Shown here one piece after another: positions 59,686 to 64,000 of a stretch of DNA of 64,000 bases. The stretch is from positions 25,021,666 to 25,085,665 of the forward strand of contig OX485807.1 in assembly GCA_950295325.1 (NCBI GenBank), given 5' to 3'. Source of the DNA: Polytrichum commune. Its lineage: Eukaryota; Streptophyta; Polytrichopsida; Polytrichales; Polytrichaceae. Position 1 is the first letter of the stretch. Each line of letters starts with the position of its first letter. Position numbers and translations under genes: made by a program. The notes below the pieces were generated by a model. That model saw nothing but the letters and a program-made list of their open reading frames with translations. It was not told the origin of the DNA and did no database searches.

Positions 59686-60810
59686 CTAAGTGTTTTTTCC
59701 ATTGTTTTTGGAGTTTCTTTGGAAGGTAGCCTCCTTGTTTAGCAATGTTGTTTGGTAAATTCGGAATTGGTGGTGCACTACATGTTTAATTTCTAGTACT
59801 ATATTAGAAATGCTATTGACGAGGGTTTCGAATGATTCACATACCATTTGCCATTGTATTGTTATCAAGGTCATATTGGTTTTAAGCAATTGTGTAAGTT
59901 CGTTTATTTGGGTTGAATTGGTCTCGAAGAACTGCATGTGAAAGTTTTCTATATTTGACTTTGGTATGGGGTTGAATATTCTTGGGGGTGGTTCCAGTTT
60001 GGGTACTGGTGTTCTGGCTATTAGTGTATTGGGTGGGATATGTAATTGTACGGGTATGTGGTCGGAATTGAGGTTTATATCTTGGTTTGTGGTTGATCTA
60101 TATTGGTTATTGTTTAGGGTGTTTATAAAGAAACCGTCTATTAGGCTATTGTGCGTGTAGTTGTTTCCTCCTTGTCTTGAGAATGTGGAATTTGTTGTAA
60201 CGTATGTTAGATCTAGGTTGTCTGTAAATGCCCTCCATTGATAGTCTTCTGCTTGGGGTGGTATAGTTTGTTGGTCGTTTTGTCTTCCTATGAGTGCTAT
60301 GTCTCGGTTAAAGTCGCCACATAATACATAGGCGTGATTGGGATGTGCATTAATTTGTTCAACTATGGTGGTTTGTATGGTGGGAATGAGGGGTAGATCT
60401 TCATCGTGGGATGGCATATACATGTTTATTAATAGCCATGGTTGGAGGGGTTGGTTTACTATACGTATTATCTGAAGAAAAGGTGATATGTCTGCGGGAG
60501 TGGGTATTTTAGATATGTTACCAGGGTACGCATGGTTATTGTGGATGAGAGTGAGTAGACCGCCTCTGTGATTCTAATGTGTCATTCTTTGTCGTATAGT
60601 ACGTGTGATGTTGTGCGTATTGTTGAAGAAGAGTTTGTATTGTGGGAAGATGTTTTGAATGTATTTGGTGGATTTTATGGCAGTAAGTTTGGTTTCTTGT
60701 ATAGTTATGGCTGTTGGGGGGTATCGGTAGTGGGTTAGTAGCTCGTGGAGGCATGGCATTGCCGTGTTGAGTGACGCGGCATTCCATGTTATGATGTATG
60801 TTTCTTGGCT
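59686..60810 (-). pseudogene. LINE APE-type endonuclease
   Basis: One frame with a single TAG at 60,576-60,574. Motifs of the apurinic/apyrimidinic-like endonuclease in order: IITWNAASLN (about 60,800), AITIQETKL, RGGLLTLIHNN, NMYMPSHD, YVLCGDFNRD (60,318-60,307 for GDFN), LIDGFFIN, and NSDHIPVQLHI (SDH at 60,066-60,058). Together these supply the Asn, Glu, Asp/Asn and Asp-His residues of the catalytic site. The domain nicks target DNA to prime reverse transcription. It is out of frame with the upstream 2A-containing frame and with the downstream RT frame. Confidence 0.9.
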
Positions 60811-61142
60811 TGTGGGTGTTATTGGTATAGGTGATAGTATTTGGTTGTGTACTATCGGGGGAAGGGGTAGGGTATGTGTATTCTGTGATAGGTTCTGTGC
60901 ATCTTAATACTTCTATAAGTAATTGTTGGGGTACGTATGGGAACGTGTCCTGTAGGTCCTGAAGATTGGGTGGTATGACGTGTCGGTGTATATAGGCATA
61001 TAGCTGATGGTGTATTGTGTTTGGGAGAGATATTTTATCTTGATGTGTAGACATGAGTTGTGTATATGGGTGCGGGGTTTCAACATGTCTTTTTGGCGGA
61101 TTAGGTAAATTTGCCATTTTTTCTAATATTTGTGCGGCCCAA

Positions 61143-61916
61143 TTAGGCGTTGGTTGGTTGTTGTAGGTATGCATTGCAATCTTTGGTGGAGGGGCTCATT
61201 GTTACAATTAGGGCGTATATTAGTCTAGGGGGTGGGTGGTTGGTATTTTGTTGTATTTTGTTGTGTAAGTGTGGGAGTGAGGATGCAACTTGTTCGTGGA
61301 GGGGGTGTGTATTTTGGAATAATGGTTTGAAGTTAGTGGCTAGGTGTTGGTATTCTGGTTGTAGCTTTATAGTGCTAGGTATAAAGTAGGTTGAGTATCG
61401 TCTATTATGAGCGGTTGGATGATTTTGTATTATATTAGGCATTGGGCCGGGATGAGGTTCAATGTCTCCACAACACAATAATGCTAATTGATTAATAAAG
61501 TGATATCCTAGGTATTGTTTTACTTTTGATTTTCGTTTGTTTATTTTATAGTATGTTATTAATATGTATTTACTTGTAGTGAATATATTAGGTAGGGCAT
61601 GTATTATTTTCTGAGATTGTGTAGGGAGGTAGTGTGTGAATTTGGTTTATTTGTGTATAGTCCGTGTGATTGTATTAAAAGTTTGTTGAAAGGTGTGATA
61701 GTGTGGAAAAGTCTTTTGTTTGGTTTTGTGGCAAGGCCGATAGGCTGAGCCCATTTGGTGTTGTGTGTGCCATATTATAGGGGGTTTTGCAAGGTGTAGA
61801 TTAAAGTATGTGAGTTGTTCTTGTGTATGGTTGAAAGTGTAATGTTGTTTTTCCCGTATGTTAGGATAGTGGTTTAATATTTGGTCTTTGATTTTGATTG
61901 TAAGTTTAACTATCAA
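61143..61916 (-). pseudogene. LINE N-terminal region with a 2A-like motif
   Basis: The frame 61,916-61,647 and the frame containing 61,478-61,143 are in the same phase, separated by one stop at 61,649-61,647. It is rich in Lys, Thr, Gln and His, with no recognised fold. CCGDIEPHPGP (61,469-61,444 for GDIEPHPGP) resembles the 2A/2A-like consensus D-x-E-x-N-P-G-P found near the N termini of several LINE proteins, with His in place of Asn. A further frame (61,174-60,536) bridges to the endonuclease by frameshift. Confidence 0.6.
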
Positions 61917-61977
61917 TTTGTGTATATTACATATTGTTTTGATTATGTTTTGTCTTTTTATTGTAATGTAGGTTTGT

Positions 61978-63915
61978 TTGTATTATGTGTGTTTGCATAA
62001 CAACAACTTGAATACCCTATCCAAAGAGTGTGAGAGGAGACACGGTGAGAGGGTTTCCAATATGGGGTGGCTACTATGAGCCATAAGACAAGAGCAAAGA
62101 TAGTTGCATATGCAACCTTCATATTTCCTCCTAACTTGACAAAAAAGAAATTGCTATGTGACTACTTGTTGTGTGTGTGCACTTAAATCTATGTGCAATG
62201 AGTGGTTAGGGGTCTTATCTGGGATGGGGTTTTATCGCACAGTGATCCTCCAGCAGCTTGACTTCTGTTGTGCCTCCAGTAGCTCCAAAGTTGATCACAC
62301 TTCCGCAGCAACTTTTGTTTGCTTACAACTACTCAAAAATGTAGGGGCAGCTTCTTAGGCGATCATACTTGTACAAAGAGGGTACATGCAACTTCTAGCT
62401 GGTCTCCCTTCGATGAAGCAAAAGTGTGCGGGGAGCTCTTTGGCACTCTAACTTTGTCTCACTTCGGCGTACATAGAGTGTGCATGTAACTTTTAGCTGG
62501 TCTCCCTTCGGTGAAGCAAAAAGTTTGCGGGCAGCTTTCAATTGCCCAGCTTCGTTGCTCCGCAGCCTCAGCTTTACTTCTCCACGGCCTCAGCTTCACT
62601 TTCGTAGCATAGTTCACAGCCTCAGCTTTTTCTCCGCAGCCTCGGCTTCAAATTCCTCACCTTTCGCAGCAGAGTTCTTCTTCTCCGCAGCCTCGGCTTA
62701 AAACTCTTCACCTTTCGCAGTAGAGTTCTTCTTCTCCGCAGCCTCGGCTTAAAAGTCTTCTCCTTTTGCAGCAGAGTTCCGCATAATACTAAGTCTATAG
62801 CCTCCTGAGTTTCGATTTTGTTGAGGTAACAACAGATCTTCGGGTCTGAGTCCTCCTGCCTTCTCCGTAGTCAACTACGCAATGTGTCTGAGTTATCAGT
62901 AGCCTTCCTGATCTCTTGCATAGTCTCTGCCTTTACCGAGGAGGGAAGTATAAGGCTGGGGCTGGACAGTGGTTCCGATTTGCAGGAAATTCCGATCTAT
63001 GAATTTGCTTGGTCAGTGTGATCTAAGTTCACTCAATCCAAACTTTCCACTTTCTTTGTACTCTAAGGGCCTGATCTCAAGGGATCCGGGAGTGACGATC
63101 CCTTTAATCTCTGTAGCAACTAGTCTCAATAATTTTCAGCGACGTCTAATCACAGTAGTAACTTCTACTATTGGTAGCAATCTAACAGTAATGTCACTCA
63201 GTCAGATCTGTGAGAGGGGACGATCCTAGATCTATTGGCAACTTATCTATCACCACTTCGGTATCAGCGGCACTTCAGTGTTCGGCGACGCCAGCAGGCT
63301 TCAGTATCAGCTTCAGTACAAGCAGGTCGGCAGCTTCAGTATCAGCAGGTCGACTACAGATGGACTTCGGGGAAAGAAGTAACCTTCGATATCGGTAGGC
63401 AACTTCAGATAGATTGCAGGGAAGCGAGCAGAGATAGATCTCTCCTGTGATCGCAGTAGGGTTTCGGTGGCGCAAGCAGCACTAGTTCGGTGGTGGCAGC
63501 AGTAGGATTTTGGTGGCGTAGGCAGCACGAGTTCGTTGGTAATGGCAGGTCGGGTGCAGATCTGGTATAGATGTCTTCTAAGGCTTCGGTGGAGTGCGGC
63601 TCTGGTGAGAATGAGAAGACAGCGAGACTGGGTATTGCATGCGGCAGCGGTAGCTTCTTTATATTGTTGAGTGTGGGTTCCGCGGTGATAGGGTTTTGGT
63701 GCAGGGTGCCCTTTCCACTGCTGAGAAGGTGGGTGGCTGGGGAGATGCGAGGAGCAACACTTTGCCGCTTCAACTCTGTCCCTCCCCAAGCCTCCAGCAG
63801 CCTTTCGGCGCTTCAAGGGTTGCCCGACACCTCTTTCCCTCCTATTTCATTCGCTCACAGCTTCGCCATGAAGGCCCCAACTAGTGCAACCTAATCATCG
63901 AGATCAAAGCACTCT
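61978..63915 (-). other. Probable LINE 5' UTR with tandem repeats
   Basis: More GC-rich than the coding part. It holds a roughly 98-bp duplication (CTGGTCTCCCTTCGRTGAAG, near 62,400 and 62,497) and three copies of a 60-bp unit (TTCTCCGCAGCCTCGGCTT; about 62,630-62,770). Quasi-repeated GGTTTCGGTGGCGCAAGCAG-type blocks lie near 63,460-63,530. A 167-residue - strand frame (63,816-63,313) consists of these repeats and has no recognised domain. It is assigned to the LINE because the target duplication lies outside it; it could instead be a separate inserted sequence. Confidence 0.45.
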
Positions 63916-63928
63916 TATCGGGGTAACA
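63916..63928. repeat. Target-site duplication of the LINE, 5' side
   Basis: TATCGGGGTAACA, matching 43,751-43,763; followed directly by the right end of the host TIR element. Confidence 0.75.
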
Positions 63929-64000
63929 CATATCGAGGGTGGACTGTGTGACCTCGATTTTGATTTGCTAACCACCTAGTATTGATCGCTTTTGTTATAT

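Larger units (their letters stand above)
43764..63915 (-). mobile_element. Dualen-like non-LTR retrotransposon, interrupted
   Basis: A - strand element whose 5' end is at 63,915 and 3' end at 43,764. It has a 13-bp target duplication and is about 9.7 kb long once the Ty3-gypsy insertion (47,056-57,463 plus one 5-bp duplication) is discounted. Coding order: N-terminal region with 2A-like motif, APE endonuclease, reverse transcriptase, PCIF1-like domain, RNase H, Cys/His motif and restriction-like endonuclease. The 3' end is a TTC-rich tail after a GC-rich hairpin. Frames are broken by a handful of stops and frameshifts, so the copy is dead but readable. The presence of both endonuclease types matches the Dualen/RandI clade described from green algae. 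Confidence 0.8.
37417..63942. mobile_element. 1-kb TIR element, copy 2, split by nested insertions
   Basis: The left end CCACCCTCGA is at 37,417-37,426 and the right end TCGAGGGTGG at 63,933-63,942. Surviving pieces are 37,417-37,747, about 43,350-43,763 and 63,929-63,942; they align in order with the intact copy at 11,958-12,957. Everything else between them is inserted DNA. The alignment to copy 1 defines both break zones to within some tens of bases. Confidence 0.6.

Noticed and set aside
63313-63816. 167-residue - strand frame as a LINE ORF1 protein
   Set aside because: Made of imperfect nucleotide repeats read in several frames alike; no RRM, zinc finger or coiled coil seen.

Overview
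The window is nuclear DNA of a land plant. It holds two intron-containing plant genes: a plant-specific DUF506/PDDEXK-like gene on the + strand and a nine-exon UTP14 ribosome-biogenesis gene on the - strand. There is a degraded U6 snRNA copy, plant-type telo-boxes, and repeats of PIF/Harbinger, hAT, CACTA-ended and Athila/Tat-like Ty3-gypsy types. The low gene density and the algal-style (Dualen-like) non-LTR element suggest a large genome, perhaps a non-seed plant. The species cannot be named from sequence alone.

Layout. 1-6.8 kb is intergenic DNA with one small terminal-inverted-repeat (TIR) element. 6.8-10.3 kb carries the DUF506 gene. 10.3-18 kb is repeat-rich: a 1 kb TIR element at 12-13 kb and two large foldback structures at 13-15 kb. 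18.08-25.91 kb is UTP14, encoding 988 residues in my exon model, with tandem telo-boxes just upstream of its start. 26-27.5 kb is a broken hAT element. 27.5-37.4 kb is gene-free and includes pieces of a LINE family at 31.9 and 34.8-35.6 kb.

37.4 kb to the end is one nest of insertions. A TIR element related to the one at 12 kb was split twice. The first split (about 37.75-43.35 kb) contains a U6 pseudogene, an old LINE reverse-transcriptase scrap and a PIF/Harbinger element (TSD TTA, 38,359-42,873). The Harbinger element carries an intact Myb/SANT-like ORF but no visible transposase. The second split is a very long non-LTR retrotransposon on the - strand (43,764-63,915, with a 13-bp target duplication). 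It is itself interrupted by a young 10.4 kb Ty3-gypsy element (47,056-57,463) with 1,526-bp LTRs and TSD GCATG.

The most interesting object is this non-LTR element. In order it encodes a 2A-like motif, an APE-type endonuclease, a reverse transcriptase, a domain resembling the PCIF1-type adenine methyltransferase core, an RNase H, and a C-terminal Cys/His-plus-restriction-like endonuclease domain. That is a dual-endonuclease (Dualen/RandI-like) layout with an extra methyltransferase-like module. A second, diverged copy of the methyltransferase-like region lies at 34.8-35.6 kb, so the module belongs to the family rather than to this one copy. All domain calls were made by reading motifs; no database search was run.
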